Of a stretch of 64,000 bases of DNA, positions 17,136 to 26,022 are shown in pieces. Numbering within the stretch: position 1 is the first letter of the stretch; each line of letters starts with the position of its first letter. This DNA comes from Firmicutes bacterium HGW-Firmicutes-7. GTDB lineage: Bacteria > Bacillota > Clostridia > Lachnospirales > Vallitaleaceae. The stretch covers positions 19,587 to 83,586 of the forward strand of contig PGZO01000017.1 in the NCBI GenBank assembly GCA_002841375.1, read 5' to 3'. A program made the position numbers and the translations under genes. A model generated the notes under the pieces. The model saw only the letters and a program-made list of their open reading frames with translations, made no database searches and had not been told where the DNA came from.

Positions 17136-18395
17136 TTATCGAGTTTTTTGTACTAAGGTTTCATAGGTTTTAACCTCTTCGAGCCAGTTTAAACCAACGG
17201 GAATGCCGTTTTTATGACAATAATAATCCCAAACTGCGTGCCATGGGAAGGATTTCAGTTCTTCTAATAGAGCAAGACGTGTTGTGAAATCAAAAGCTTG
17301 TTCTGCTTCAACTAATATCTTAGTAGGTTCGAGTAGTGCTAGAAGAAGTGCCTTTCTCATATTTCTTGTACCAATAGCCCAGGCTGCTATTCGATTGATA
17401 CTGCCATCAAAAAAGTCAAGGCCAATGTTTATACGATTGAAAAGGTTATGGCGAACGATTTCTTGTGCAATAGCAAGTAATTCATCATCTAAAACAACAA
17501 CGTGATCACTATCCCAACGAACAGGACGACTGACGTGAAGTAGTAATTCATCTAAATAAAGAGATAGTGCAGAAATTTTATTTGAAATCACTTCAGTTGG
17601 ATGGAAATGTCCAGAATCTAAGCAAAGAAGTGTCTTCTTTTCTAGGGCATAACCCATATAAAATTCATGGGATCCAACTACATAGCTTTCAGAGCCGATA
17701 CCAAAGAGTTTGCTTTCAACTGCGTCTTTGTGGTACTTGGGATCGATTCTTTCTTCTAGGCAAGCATCTAAGGATTCTTTTAAGCGTTTTCTTGGGCCTA
17801 AGCGATCAGCTGGAAGGTCTTTGAACCCATCAGGAATCCAAATATTCATTATAGATGAAATGCCTAATTCCTTGCCAAAGTATTCGCTAATTTTTCTTGA
17901 ACGTTTCACATGTTCAATCCAAAAGTTCCTAATAGATGCATCAGGATGACTTAAAGAAAGACCATCATCAAAGTTTTTATGGGAGAAGATGGTTGGGTTA
18001 AAATCAAGACCAATGCCCTGCTCTTTTGCCCATGCGACCCAATTTGCAAAATGTTTAGGTTCAATTTGGTCACGATCTACAAAAGTCCCTTCATTTTCAA
18101 GATAGATGGCATGTAGATTGACTTTTATTTTGCCAGGAATTAATGAAAAGGCTTTTTCAAGATCTTGACGAAGCTCCTGAGCATTTCTTGCTTTACCAGG
18201 ATAAGAACCTGTGGAGGCAATACCACCTGTTAACTCTTTGGAATCGCTTTCGAAACCGCCAACGTCATCGCCCTGCCAGCAATGTAACGAGATTGGAATT
18301 AGATCCAGTTTTTCTAGCGCAAGATCCACATCTACACCAAGTTTTGTGTAAGCTTCTTTTGCTATTTGAAAGGACTGTTCAATATTTTTAAACAT
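17136..18395 (-). CDS. rhaA: L-rhamnose isomerase
   Basis: 419 residues from the ATG at 18395, the standard RhaA length. AAGGAGG lies 8 bases upstream, while the longer in-frame start at 18440 would run into rhaB. Converts L-rhamnose to L-rhamnulose; metal-dependent TIM barrel. Signature stretches include [15 protein letters not shown] at the N terminus, [20 protein letters not shown] in the middle and [11 protein letters not shown] with metal-ligand residues. It follows rhaB by 13 bases on the minus strand, so the operon order is rhaB-rhaA. Confidence 0.96.
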   Translation of the reverse strand: MFKNIEQSFQIAKEAYTKLGVDVDLALEKLDLIPISLHCWQGDDVGGFESDSKELTGGIASTGSYPGKARNAQELRQDLEKAFSLIPGKIKVNLHAIYLENEGTFVDRDQIEPKHFANWVAWAKEQGIGLDFNPTIFSHKNFDDGLSLSHPDASIRNFWIEHVKRSRKISEYFGKELGISSIMNIWIPDGFKDLPADRLGPRKRLKESLDACLEERIDPKYHKDAVESKLFGIGSESYVVGSHEFYMGYALEKKTLLCLDSGHFHPTEVISNKISALSLYLDELLLHVSRPVRWDSDHVVVLDDELLAIAQEIVRHNLFNRINIGLDFFDGSINRIAAWAIGTRNMRKALLLALLEPTKILVEAEQAFDFTTRLALLEELKSFPWHAVWDYYCHKNGIPVGLNWLEEVKTYETLVQKTR

Positions 18396-18408
18396 GTAGA
18401 TAGCCTCC

Positions 18409-19854
18409 TTAAGGTAATTGAGTGAATCTTTTCCACTCACATATCATCGATGGTGTAGGATTTGGTTTGTATGTTTTGTTTTCAAAGGATTGAAGAACTA
18501 TTTTTCTGCCTTCTTCCAGATTGCTAATATCTCCAAGGGCAATATGTTGTAATAAGACGTTGCCAATGGCGGTGGCTTCAATCGGTCCAGCAAAGACCAT
18601 ACACTGAGTGAGGTCAGCACATAGCTGGTTAAGAAGTTCGTTTTGGCATCCGCCACCAGCTATATGTATTTTGCTAAGAGGTTTCAAGCTGATTTCGCGA
18701 AGCTTTTCAAGGACATCGCGATATTGGAAAGCCAAGCTTTCAAATATACAACGTGCAATTTCACCTGGTTTTGTAGGTACGCCTTGTTTGGTTTCCTCGC
18801 AATAACACTGAATTTCTTCAATCATATTGGGTGGATTCATAAATCTGATATGGTTGGGATTAATTAAGTATTTAAAAGGTTCTGCTTGATTGGCTAAATC
18901 AACCAATTCAGCAAAGGTGTAGTGCTCATCATAAAGTCTTTGGACCTCTTGTATTAACCAAAGGCCCATAATGTTTTTAAGAACCCTAACGGTATTAAAT
19001 ACACCACCTTCGTTGGTGAAATTGTATTCTAAAGACTTTTCAGTGCAAATAGGCATTTGACTTTCAATACCCATTAAAGACCAAGTGCCAGAGCTGATAT
19101 AGACAAAATCTTCATCGATTGCTGGAATAGCTGCTATGGCGGAAGCTGTATCATGGGTGCCAGGTGCTATGACTTGAGGTCTATAGGTTTGGTTAAGGCT
19201 AATCTCTGCCTTTAATTCACCAATAATCGTTCCCGGCATAATCACTTTTGAAAAAAGAGAAGATGGAACTTGTAATAAGGTAATAAGATCTTCATCCCAA
19301 GCTTTCGTATGAATATTTAGAAGCTGTGTAGAAGTGCTATTGGTAAACTCATTGGTTATTTGACCTGTTAAACGGTAATTCAAGTAGTCTGGAACCAATA
19401 AGAGGTTGCTTGCGTGCTTAAAATGCTCGGGATATTCCAATACGTGTTCATAGAGTTGATACAGTGTGTTAAACGGTAAAAACTGAATACCTGTTTTAGC
19501 ATAAATTTTACTTTTCTCATAAATACGTTCAAATTTTTCTAAGGTCTCATCTGTTCTATGATCCCTATAGGCAAAAACATCGGAGATCCGCTTGCCATTC
19601 TCATCAATTATGACATAATCTACAGCCCAAGTATCTATACCTATACTATCATAGGGGAAATCAATTTTAGATAATCCAAGAATGATTTCTTCGAATAAAG
19701 CTTCTATGTCCCAATAATAATGGTGGTATTTTAACTTAATTTGATTTTTAAAACGGTGAATTTCATTTAATATTAGTTTGCCTTTTTCAAAATGACTACT
19801 TATTAGACGACCGCTGGAAGCGCCGATATCAACGGCAATACAAGTCTTGGGCAT
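18409..19854 (-). CDS. rhaB: L-rhamnulokinase
   Basis: 481 residues, FGGY-kinase fold. Phosphorylates L-rhamnulose to L-rhamnulose-1-phosphate. The N-terminal ATPase loop [11 protein letters not shown], the catalytic-region motif [13 protein letters not shown] and the C-terminal [18 protein letters not shown] nucleotide site are all present. The ATG is preceded by AAAGGAGCC. First gene of rhaBA. Its ~190-base leader carries two repeated hairpins. Confidence 0.95.
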   Translation of the reverse strand: MPKTCIAVDIGASSGRLISSHFEKGKLILNEIHRFKNQIKLKYHHYYWDIEALFEEIILGLSKIDFPYDSIGIDTWAVDYVIIDENGKRISDVFAYRDHRTDETLEKFERIYEKSKIYAKTGIQFLPFNTLYQLYEHVLEYPEHFKHASNLLLVPDYLNYRLTGQITNEFTNSTSTQLLNIHTKAWDEDLITLLQVPSSLFSKVIMPGTIIGELKAEISLNQTYRPQVIAPGTHDTASAIAAIPAIDEDFVYISSGTWSLMGIESQMPICTEKSLEYNFTNEGGVFNTVRVLKNIMGLWLIQEVQRLYDEHYTFAELVDLANQAEPFKYLINPNHIRFMNPPNMIEEIQCYCEETKQGVPTKPGEIARCIFESLAFQYRDVLEKLREISLKPLSKIHIAGGGCQNELLNQLCADLTQCMVFAGPIEATAIGNVLLQHIALGDISNLEEGRKIVLQSFENKTYKPNPTPSMICEWKRFTQLP

Positions 19855-19880
19855 GGTAAGGCTCCTTTCGCTAGCTATAG

Positions 19881-19991
19881 TACGCGTGCGTGTAGCACGC
19901 TCTTATTGGGGCATTTAGAAAGTTTTGAAGAACTTTCCTAGCCTTATAAGTTTGCTATCGCAAAACGCGTACGTGTAGTACGCTCTTATTG
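19881..19991 (-). repeat. Two copies of a hairpin module in the rhaBA leader
   Basis: TACGCGTGCGTGTAGCACGC plus TCTTATTG (19881-19908) recurs 84 bases away as ACGCGTACGTGTAGTACGC plus TCTTATTG (19965-19991). Each folds as a 6-bp stem with the same GTGTA loop. One stem pair is G-C in one copy and A-T in the other, so pairing is kept by a double change. Between them GAAAGTT...AACTTTC is a third hairpin (19919-19938). The module lies in the untranslated leader of rhaB. Confidence 0.65.
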
Positions 19992-20070
19992 AGTATAGTA
20001 TACGAAAGGATATCGTAAAAAGCATTAACCCTAGACGTTATAGCCATTGTCAAAAAAAGATAACTTCAAT

Positions 20071-20099
20071 TTGACATTTTAAGGGTGAGGTGGTAGAAT
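20071..20099 (+). promoter_or_regulatory. Promoter of the DeoR regulator gene
   Basis: Consensus TTGACA (20071-20076), 17 bases, TAGAAT (20094-20099), 41 bases before the ATG. Confidence 0.75.
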
Positions 20100-20140
20100 C
20101 GTGACAACAATGCTAATAGAGACGGAGAGGATTTGAGTCA

Positions 20141-20908
20141 ATGCTACCCTTAGAGCGAAAGCAAGAAATTGTAAAACTCATTATAAATAATAAGTCAATT
20201 AAGGTCAATGAGATGAGTTCGCTATTTAACGTAACAGAAGAGACCATCAGACGTGACTTGGAAAAGTTAGAAAAAGAGAACATATTAAAACGCACATATG
20301 GTGGTGCTGTCGTTATTGAAACACCTGGAGAAGACTTGTCTTTTTTCGAACGTGTTAGAGAGCATATGGATGAAAAGAAGAAGCTCGCTAAATATGTGGC
20401 CGAGTTTATCAAAGATGGTGATACAATCATGCTTGATTCCAGTACAACAGCGCTTGAGGTTGGAAAAACGATTCAAGATGATCGTCAGGTCACCATAATA
20501 ACCAATTCATTAAATGCTTGTTTAGAGCTTTCTGCTAATAGTCATTTGAAAATCATTTCAATAGGTGGTATTTTAAATACGAGAAATATGTCTTTTGAAG
20601 GACCTGCAGCGGTTAAAAATCTAAATAATTATTACGCCGACAAAGTTATTTTCTCATGTAAAGGCGTAGACTTTGAAAGAGGTATTATGGAGTCTAGCGA
20701 ATATGTTGCCGAAATTAAGCAAGGGATGATTCAATCGGCTAAGCAAGTCATACTTGTAGTCGACCAAAGTAAGTTTGATAAAACATCTCTAGTGCGCATA
20801 GATGACTTTTGTAAAGTTGATGTTTTGATTACAAATCTAAAAATAGATGAACGATGGATGAGTCAATTAGAAAAATATGATATTCAAGTCATTGTAATAG
20901 AAGAATAA
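20141..20908 (+). CDS. DeoR-family transcriptional regulator
   Basis: 255 residues. Residues 5-60 are the DeoR winged helix (RKQEIVKLIINNKSIKVNEM, then EETIRRDLEKLEKENILKRTYGG). The rest is the DeoRC sugar-phosphate sensor with GDTIMLDSSTTALEVGKTI and the usual DQSKFD near the C terminus. GGAGAGG precedes the ATG. It lies between rhaBA and the aldolase operon. Such regulators are repressors released by sugar phosphates; here the aldolase promoter, flanked by ACAAA-type repeats, is the likely target. Confidence 0.9.
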   Translation: MLPLERKQEIVKLIINNKSIKVNEMSSLFNVTEETIRRDLEKLEKENILKRTYGGAVVIETPGEDLSFFERVREHMDEKKKLAKYVAEFIKDGDTIMLDSSTTALEVGKTIQDDRQVTIITNSLNACLELSANSHLKIISIGGILNTRNMSFEGPAAVKNLNNYYADKVIFSCKGVDFERGIMESSEYVAEIKQGMIQSAKQVILVVDQSKFDKTSLVRIDDFCKVDVLITNLKIDERWMSQLEKYDIQVIVIEE

Positions 20909-20918
20909 AAGAACAAAG

Positions 20919-20958
20919 ATAAAAAGACGTTTTCGAGAAATCGGAAGCGTCTTTTTTT
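20919..20958 (+). terminator. Terminator after the DeoR gene
   Basis: AAAAAGACG-TTTTCGA pairs with TCGGAAG-CGTCTTTTT across a GAAA loop, followed by Ts. Confidence 0.9.
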
Positions 20959-21007
20959 ACCTAACGAAGGAAGTCCCCTGCTTCTGGTAACTTACTTCTA
21001 AAATCAG
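20959..21007 (+). repeat. Partial copy of the dispersed CCTAACGAAGG repeat
   Basis: ACCTAACGAAGGAAGTCCCC and, after a short variable piece, GGTAACTTACTTC plus AAAATCAG match the first half of the 103-base element at 47917-48019, with only one substitution in the last block. It starts directly on the T-run of the preceding terminator. Confidence 0.75.
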
Positions 21008-21026
21008 ACGGGATAAATCTTTTATT

Positions 21027-21152
21027 GTGTTGATTTGTCTTTGTTAGTGTTGAAAATACCGTTGACACATTAAAAAATTTATGATATTGTTTAAAATAGA
21101 AGAGGAAAACCAATAAAACAAACACAAACAAACAGAAACAAACAAAAACAAG
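21027..21152 (+). promoter_or_regulatory. Aldolase-operon promoter flanked by ACAAA-type operator clusters
   Basis: TTGACA (21062-21067), 17 bases, TATTGT (21085-21090). Downstream, 21115-21152 is a run of ACAAA/AAACA repeats. Upstream, 21027-21052 carries the complementary TTTGT/TTGTT version. DeoR-family repressors such as IolR and LacR are known to bind tandem direct repeats of this kind, and a deoR gene lies just upstream, so this is a probable double operator. Confidence 0.6.
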
Positions 21153-21199
21153 CAATGCATCATATTTTATCCAGTATTCATAGATTAGGAGGATTATCG

Positions 21200-22258
21200 A
21201 TGTTTCAAAAGGAATTATTTGAATTAGAAACCATATCTAAAGGGGTAGGAAATCTACCTGAATATGTTCAGGGTGGAGGAGGAAATACCTCTGTTAAACT
21301 TAATGATGAGTTAATGGCTGTTAAAGCTTCAGGCTTTAAATTAAATCAGATTACTTCTAAAGAGGGTTATGTTGTTATTAATTATAAAAACATTAAAAAC
21401 TATTATGAAAATGTTGATATAAGTAGTCACACCGATTTTGAGAAAGAAAGTGTTGAATTTGCCAAGAATAATGTAGTAGAGATGGAAGGATTTAAAATAC
21501 TTAGACCTTCAGTTGAGGCGGGGTTTCATTCAATTATGAAGAAGTACGTGGTACATACTCATCCAGTTTATGCAAATATGCTTTGCTGCAGCTTTAAGGG
21601 CAAGGACATAGTTGAAGAAATTTTTAGAGACATGAAATACAAGTGTATTTGGATACCCTATATTAATCCTGGATTTTGTTTGACTTTGAAAATAAAAGAA
21701 GGAATTGAGAAGTGCATAACCGATACGGGTGTGTTTCCGGAAGTTATTTTTATGGAAAATCATGGCTTGGTTGTCACGACTGACGATTATATGTACGCCT
21801 TGGCACTCCATGATGAAGTGAATGATTTAATTAAAAATTATCTTGAAATAAAAACCTTATTTCCAGAAATAAAACTTGAAAACATAGGAGAAGCTCATTA
21901 TAGAAGCAATACAAGATATATTTTGGATAGCTTTAGTAGGGGTAAAATAGATAATGATTACATAGATAAAGTGGCCTTATATCCAGATCAACTTGTTTAT
22001 TTAAATAAGAATATATCCATCAATGGGGCAAAGAATAAACTAAATGTAAATACAACAACAAAAGAAATAATATATGATGCTAGTTATGCAGAAGCCTTGA
22101 CCATTGAAGAAACCTTATTAGGGTATTTATATGTTATTAATAATATTGAAGAGGCAGGATTACCATTAAAAACAATGTCAGCTAAGGAAATTGATTTTAT
22201 TAACAATTGGGAAAGTGAGGCTTATAGAAAAAGCCTAGTGAAGGATTTGACTAAATAA
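21200..22258 (+). CDS. Class II aldolase family protein, probable rhamnulose-1-phosphate aldolase
   Basis: 352 residues from the ATG at 21200 with TTAGGAGG; an earlier in-frame ATG at 21155 has no site. Class II aldolase/adducin fold: phosphate-binding GGGGNTSVKL near residue 25, zinc histidines in VVHTHPVYANML, a third in MENHGLVVTT. It resembles the aldolase half of the bifunctional RhaEW-type proteins rather than the 270-residue RhaD. The expected reaction is rhamnulose-1-phosphate to dihydroxyacetone phosphate plus lactaldehyde. First gene of the long deoxysugar operon; the exact substrate is inferred. Confidence 0.8.
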   Translation: MFQKELFELETISKGVGNLPEYVQGGGGNTSVKLNDELMAVKASGFKLNQITSKEGYVVINYKNIKNYYENVDISSHTDFEKESVEFAKNNVVEMEGFKILRPSVEAGFHSIMKKYVVHTHPVYANMLCCSFKGKDIVEEIFRDMKYKCIWIPYINPGFCLTLKIKEGIEKCITDTGVFPEVIFMENHGLVVTTDDYMYALALHDEVNDLIKNYLEIKTLFPEIKLENIGEAHYRSNTRYILDSFSRGKIDNDYIDKVALYPDQLVYLNKNISINGAKNKLNVNTTTKEIIYDASYAEALTIEETLLGYLYVINNIEEAGLPLKTMSAKEIDFINNWESEAYRKSLVKDLTK

Positions 22259-22341
22259 TGTGATTATAAGTCACTTAATATCATTAAGATGTTAATAACT
22301 ATCCTATAAACCACTTAAGTTGATGAAAGGAATGCAAAATC

Positions 22342-23607
22342 ATGAAAACAAGTGCGGTCAGATTATACGGCAAAAAAGATTTAAGACTTGAAACTTTTGA
22401 CTTACCTCCAATTAAGGAGGATGAAATTCTAGCTCATATTATTTCAGATAGTATTTGTATGTCTTCTTATAAGGCAGCTGAACAAGGCAGTGACCACAAA
22501 CGTGTTCCAAACGATGTAGATCAAAACCCAACTATTATAGGACATGAATTTTGCGGTGTACTTGTAGAGGTCGGCGACAAATGGAAGAACCAGTTTAAGG
22601 CTGGTATGAAGTTTTCTATTCAGCCTGCACTGAATCTCAAGGAAGATCCGTATGCAGCACCAGGATATAGCTTTAAATATATTGGTGGTGATGCGACATA
22701 TATCATTATCCCTAAGGAAGTTATGGAAAATGATTGCTTATTGGAGTACACAGGGGATGCATTTTTTTATGGGTCCATTTCAGAGCCTATGTCTTGTATC
22801 GTAGGTGCTTTTAATGCTAGCTATCACACAACCCAAGGCTCATATGTACATAAAATGGGAATCGCCCCCGGGGGCAACATGGCAATACTCGCAGGGGCAG
22901 GTCCTATGGGTTTGGGTGCAATTGATTATGCCATTCATGCAGATAGAAAGCCTAGTTTGCTGGTTGTAACGGATATTGATAATGCAAGATTAAAAAGAGC
23001 CAGTGAAGTCTATACTGTAGAAGATGCAGAGATGAATGGTGTTACATTGAAATATATTAATACAGCAGAATTAGAAAACCCTGTTCAAGCGCTCAAGGCG
23101 TTGACAGGTGGTAAAGGTTATGACGATGTTTTTGTTCTTGCACCTGTGAAACCTGTAGTTGAGCTGGGGGATGAAATCCTGGGTCATGATGGTTGTCTAA
23201 ATTTCTTTGCAGGTCCAACCAATACGGAATTTTCAGCTAGCTTCAATTTCTATAATGTACATTATAATGCAACCCATATAGTAGGCACCAGTGGTGGAAA
23301 TACAAATGACTTAAAACTCTCTTTATCTGCTATGGCAAATGGTAAGATTAATCCCGCTTCGATGATTACGCATGTGGGAGGATTAGATTGTGTCATAGAA
23401 ACTACTTTGAATCTTCCTAAAATTCCAGGAGGGAAAAAGCTGATTTATACAAATGTATCTATGCCTTTAACAGCTATTAATGATTTTGAGGAAAAAGGTA
23501 AGGATAATCTAGTATTCAAAATGCTCGCAGAAATTGTGGCGAGGCATAATGGGTTATGGTCACTTGAAGCTGAGCAATATTTGCTCGAGAATTCAAAAAG
23601 TATTTAA
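22342..23607 (+). CDS. Zinc-binding (medium-chain) dehydrogenase, SorE-like
   Basis: 421 residues. Medium-chain dehydrogenase with the zinc/catalytic region IIGHEFCGVLVEVGD near residue 70 and a nucleotide-binding ILAGAGPMGLGAIDY near 190. Overall length and the SDSICMSSYKAAEQGSDHK region match the L-sorbose-1-phosphate reductase (SorE) group, which reduces a ketose-1-phosphate to a hexitol phosphate. Its partner downstream is an SrlD-like SDR. The stop codon coincides with the start of a TAACCTAACGAAG sequence, which also begins the dispersed repeat. Exact substrate unknown. Confidence 0.8.
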   Translation: MKTSAVRLYGKKDLRLETFDLPPIKEDEILAHIISDSICMSSYKAAEQGSDHKRVPNDVDQNPTIIGHEFCGVLVEVGDKWKNQFKAGMKFSIQPALNLKEDPYAAPGYSFKYIGGDATYIIIPKEVMENDCLLEYTGDAFFYGSISEPMSCIVGAFNASYHTTQGSYVHKMGIAPGGNMAILAGAGPMGLGAIDYAIHADRKPSLLVVTDIDNARLKRASEVYTVEDAEMNGVTLKYINTAELENPVQALKALTGGKGYDDVFVLAPVKPVVELGDEILGHDGCLNFFAGPTNTEFSASFNFYNVHYNATHIVGTSGGNTNDLKLSLSAMANGKINPASMITHVGGLDCVIETTLNLPKIPGGKKLIYTNVSMPLTAINDFEEKGKDNLVFKMLAEIVARHNGLWSLEAEQYLLENSKSI

Positions 23608-23635
23608 CCTAACGAAGAAGAATGGAGGAAGAAAT

Positions 23636-24415
23636 ATGCGTATAAAAACATTGGAAGGTCAAGTTGCTGTGATCACAGGAGCAGCACAAGGACTTGGAGA
23701 AGCGCTAGCCCATAGATTAGATCAAGAAGGTTGTAAAGTAGTAGTTTGTGATATTAATTTTGAGGCAGCACAAATAGTCGCAAGCACCTTAACAGATGCG
23801 ATTGCAGTATCTGTAGATGTGTGTGACGAAGAGCAGGTTAAGCATGTTTTTAAAACAGCTCTCGATTGTTTTGGCAAGGTGGATATTTTTGTTTCTAATG
23901 CAGCCATTCTCCTAGCAGATGCTGTGGTAGATTTTGATGCAGTAAAATGGCGTAAAATGATCGATGTCAATTTAACAGGATATTTCTTATCTGCAAAACA
24001 TGCGTGTATTGCGATGCAACCCAATAAAAAAGGTAGCATCATTCAAATTAACTCAAAATCAGGTAAAAAAGGTTCTTTCAAAAATTCTGCCTATGCAGCA
24101 TCAAAGTTTGGCGGCATAGGGTTTACACAAAGTCTTGCGCTTGAGATGGCAGAAAGTGGCATTCGTGTTAATTCTATTTGCCCAGGAAATCTGTTGGATT
24201 CTCCCCTTTGGGTCAATAGCCTTTATAAACAATATGCTAAAAACCAAGGGATTACTGAAGAAGAGGTTAGACAAAAGTATCTTAATCAAGTACCAATGAA
24301 GCGTGGATGTACATATGACGATGTGGCTAATGTTATGGTGTTTTTAGCTTCTGACCAATCCAACTATATGACGGGTCAAGCTATAAACGTCACTGGCGGT
24401 CAGGAAATGAGATAA
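23636..24415 (+). CDS. Short-chain dehydrogenase, sorbitol-6-phosphate dehydrogenase (SrlD)-like
   Basis: 259 residues from the ATG at 23636 (ATGGAGGAAG upstream). SDR fold: cofactor loop ITGAAQGLGEALA, catalytic INSKSG and YAASK, and a C-terminal GQAINVTGGQEM. The stretch from INSKSG to the C terminus, including GNLLDSP and VPMKRGC, closely resembles SrlD/GutD, which oxidises glucitol-6-phosphate to fructose-6-phosphate. In the same place RhaEW-type clusters have an SDR lactaldehyde dehydrogenase domain, so that role is the alternative. Cofactor likely NAD. Confidence 0.85.
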   Translation: MRIKTLEGQVAVITGAAQGLGEALAHRLDQEGCKVVVCDINFEAAQIVASTLTDAIAVSVDVCDEEQVKHVFKTALDCFGKVDIFVSNAAILLADAVVDFDAVKWRKMIDVNLTGYFLSAKHACIAMQPNKKGSIIQINSKSGKKGSFKNSAYAASKFGGIGFTQSLALEMAESGIRVNSICPGNLLDSPLWVNSLYKQYAKNQGITEEEVRQKYLNQVPMKRGCTYDDVANVMVFLASDQSNYMTGQAINVTGGQEMR

Positions 24416-24428
24416 GCTGGAGGTAATC

Positions 24429-25709
24429 ATGATAAAACAATTGATACAGGATTTAAATGCAGGAACTGCCATTGAAAGATTGAAAGCATTGACTTCTCTC
24501 GTCCAATATGTTCAAAATGGAGAGATGTCCTTTGACGAAGGTAAGGATTATGTCAATAACCATATTCATACGATCTATTCCTTTTCCCCATACTCACCGT
24601 CCAAAGCGATATGGATGGCAAAATTGGCAGGGCTGCGGACTGCGGGCATCATCGACCATGATTCCATCAATGGGGCAGAAGAATTTATAGTGGCAGGTAA
24701 GCTTTTGGATATGCCTACTACAATTGGTATTGAGTGTCGTGTCAGTATGAAGCATACACCCTTTCATAACAGAAGAATCAATCATACAGATCAAACAGGT
24801 ATTGCTTATGTTGCAATGCATGGCATTCCCCACACAAAGATTCAAGAGATTGAGGTGTTTATGAGGCCATATCTAGAAAAGAGAAACCTACGAAATAGAA
24901 AAATGATTGATAAAATCAATGCCCTATTTCCAGAAAAGATAGTAGATTTTGATGCGGATGTCAGACCAATTTCGCAAAGTCATGAGGGGGGCAGTATTAC
25001 GGAACGTCATCTACTTTTTGCGCTTTCCATCAATCTCATGAAAAAATATGGTAAGGGACAAGGTTTGGTCACCTTTTTAGTGGAACAATTTGGCTTGGAA
25101 ATAAAGGGTAAAGCGCTTGATTATTTACTTGATTTAGATAATCCACATTACAGTTATGACTTATTGGGCGTTTTAAAGGGTCATTTTGTATCCAAATTCT
25201 ACATAGATGCGGATGAGGAATGTTTAGATGTGACAGAGTTTATTGCAAAGGCAAAAGAGGTAGGTGCGATATCTGCATACGCTTATTTGGGTGATTTAAA
25301 AAACTCCGTGACAGGCGATAAGAGAGATGATCAGTTCGAGGACGATTATATCGACGAGTTGTTTGACTATCTTAAGAAAATCGGGTTTAATGCCGTTACT
25401 TATATGCCTTCACGTAATACGCCAGAGCAACTAGAACGTGTAAGAAAGCTTTGTAATCAGCATAAGTTCTTTGAAATTAGCGGGGAAGATATTAATTCAC
25501 CAAGACAATCCTTTATTTGTGAAGCCTTATTAAAGGAGGAATTTAACAATTTAATTACTGCGACATGGGCGATGATTGGACATGAAGTTGCTTCAACAGA
25601 AGACGCATCAGAAGGATTGTTTAGTCATAAGATGATTGAAAAATATCCGATGCTCGGGGATAGAGTCACCTATTACTTTGAAATAGGAAAGAAGCAAGAA
25701 ACCTTTTGA
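24429..25709 (+). CDS. PHP-domain metal-dependent hydrolase
   Basis: 426 residues. PHP motifs in order: NHIHTIYSF (residue ~42), GIIDHDSING (~75), IGIECRV (~100) and later histidines. These place it among metal-dependent phosphoesterases. The ATG has GGAGG upstream, 13 bases after the SDR stop. It closes the first half of the operon. A sugar-phosphate phosphatase or lactonase role in deoxysugar breakdown is an inference; the substrate is unknown. Confidence 0.8.
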   Translation: MIKQLIQDLNAGTAIERLKALTSLVQYVQNGEMSFDEGKDYVNNHIHTIYSFSPYSPSKAIWMAKLAGLRTAGIIDHDSINGAEEFIVAGKLLDMPTTIGIECRVSMKHTPFHNRRINHTDQTGIAYVAMHGIPHTKIQEIEVFMRPYLEKRNLRNRKMIDKINALFPEKIVDFDADVRPISQSHEGGSITERHLLFALSINLMKKYGKGQGLVTFLVEQFGLEIKGKALDYLLDLDNPHYSYDLLGVLKGHFVSKFYIDADEECLDVTEFIAKAKEVGAISAYAYLGDLKNSVTGDKRDDQFEDDYIDELFDYLKKIGFNAVTYMPSRNTPEQLERVRKLCNQHKFFEISGEDINSPRQSFICEALLKEEFNNLITATWAMIGHEVASTEDASEGLFSHKMIEKYPMLGDRVTYYFEIGKKQETF

Positions 25710-26022
25710 TTATTTGTGAATATCGTGATTATTCGTACAAGATGGAATTAATGACAATTATTGATGAAAAATATTACCTGTATTAGGTAAAAAAGTGGGT
25801 TAATTGAAATCATTGATGATGAAGCTTGGATACAATACACAGTTATTTTAAGAAAACAACTCTTTTTTTGATAATACAGACAGCGTATTTGGTCAATGAA
25901 AAAGAGGAAGAATATTTGTATAATAAACGTATAGGCATTACGAATATGAACAATTTTTATATAATCAATAATAAGAGATTATTGCAGAAGCCGAATTATG
26001 ATTAAGAAGGGAGATTTATTAA
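25710..26022 (+). other. 313-base gap within the sugar cluster
   Basis: AT-rich. It contains a small palindrome TTACCT-GTATT-AGGTAA (about 25775-25791) followed by As, which is too weak for a clear terminator, and a consensus TATAAT at about 25919 without a good -35. Short frames such as IEIIDDEAWIQYTVILRKQ may be gene debris. No gene is supported. The ABC transporter may have its own promoter here. Confidence 0.4.

Noticed and set aside
18396..18440. Upstream start for rhaA
   Set aside because: It overlaps rhaB, and the internal ATG has AAGGAGG and gives the standard 419-residue length.
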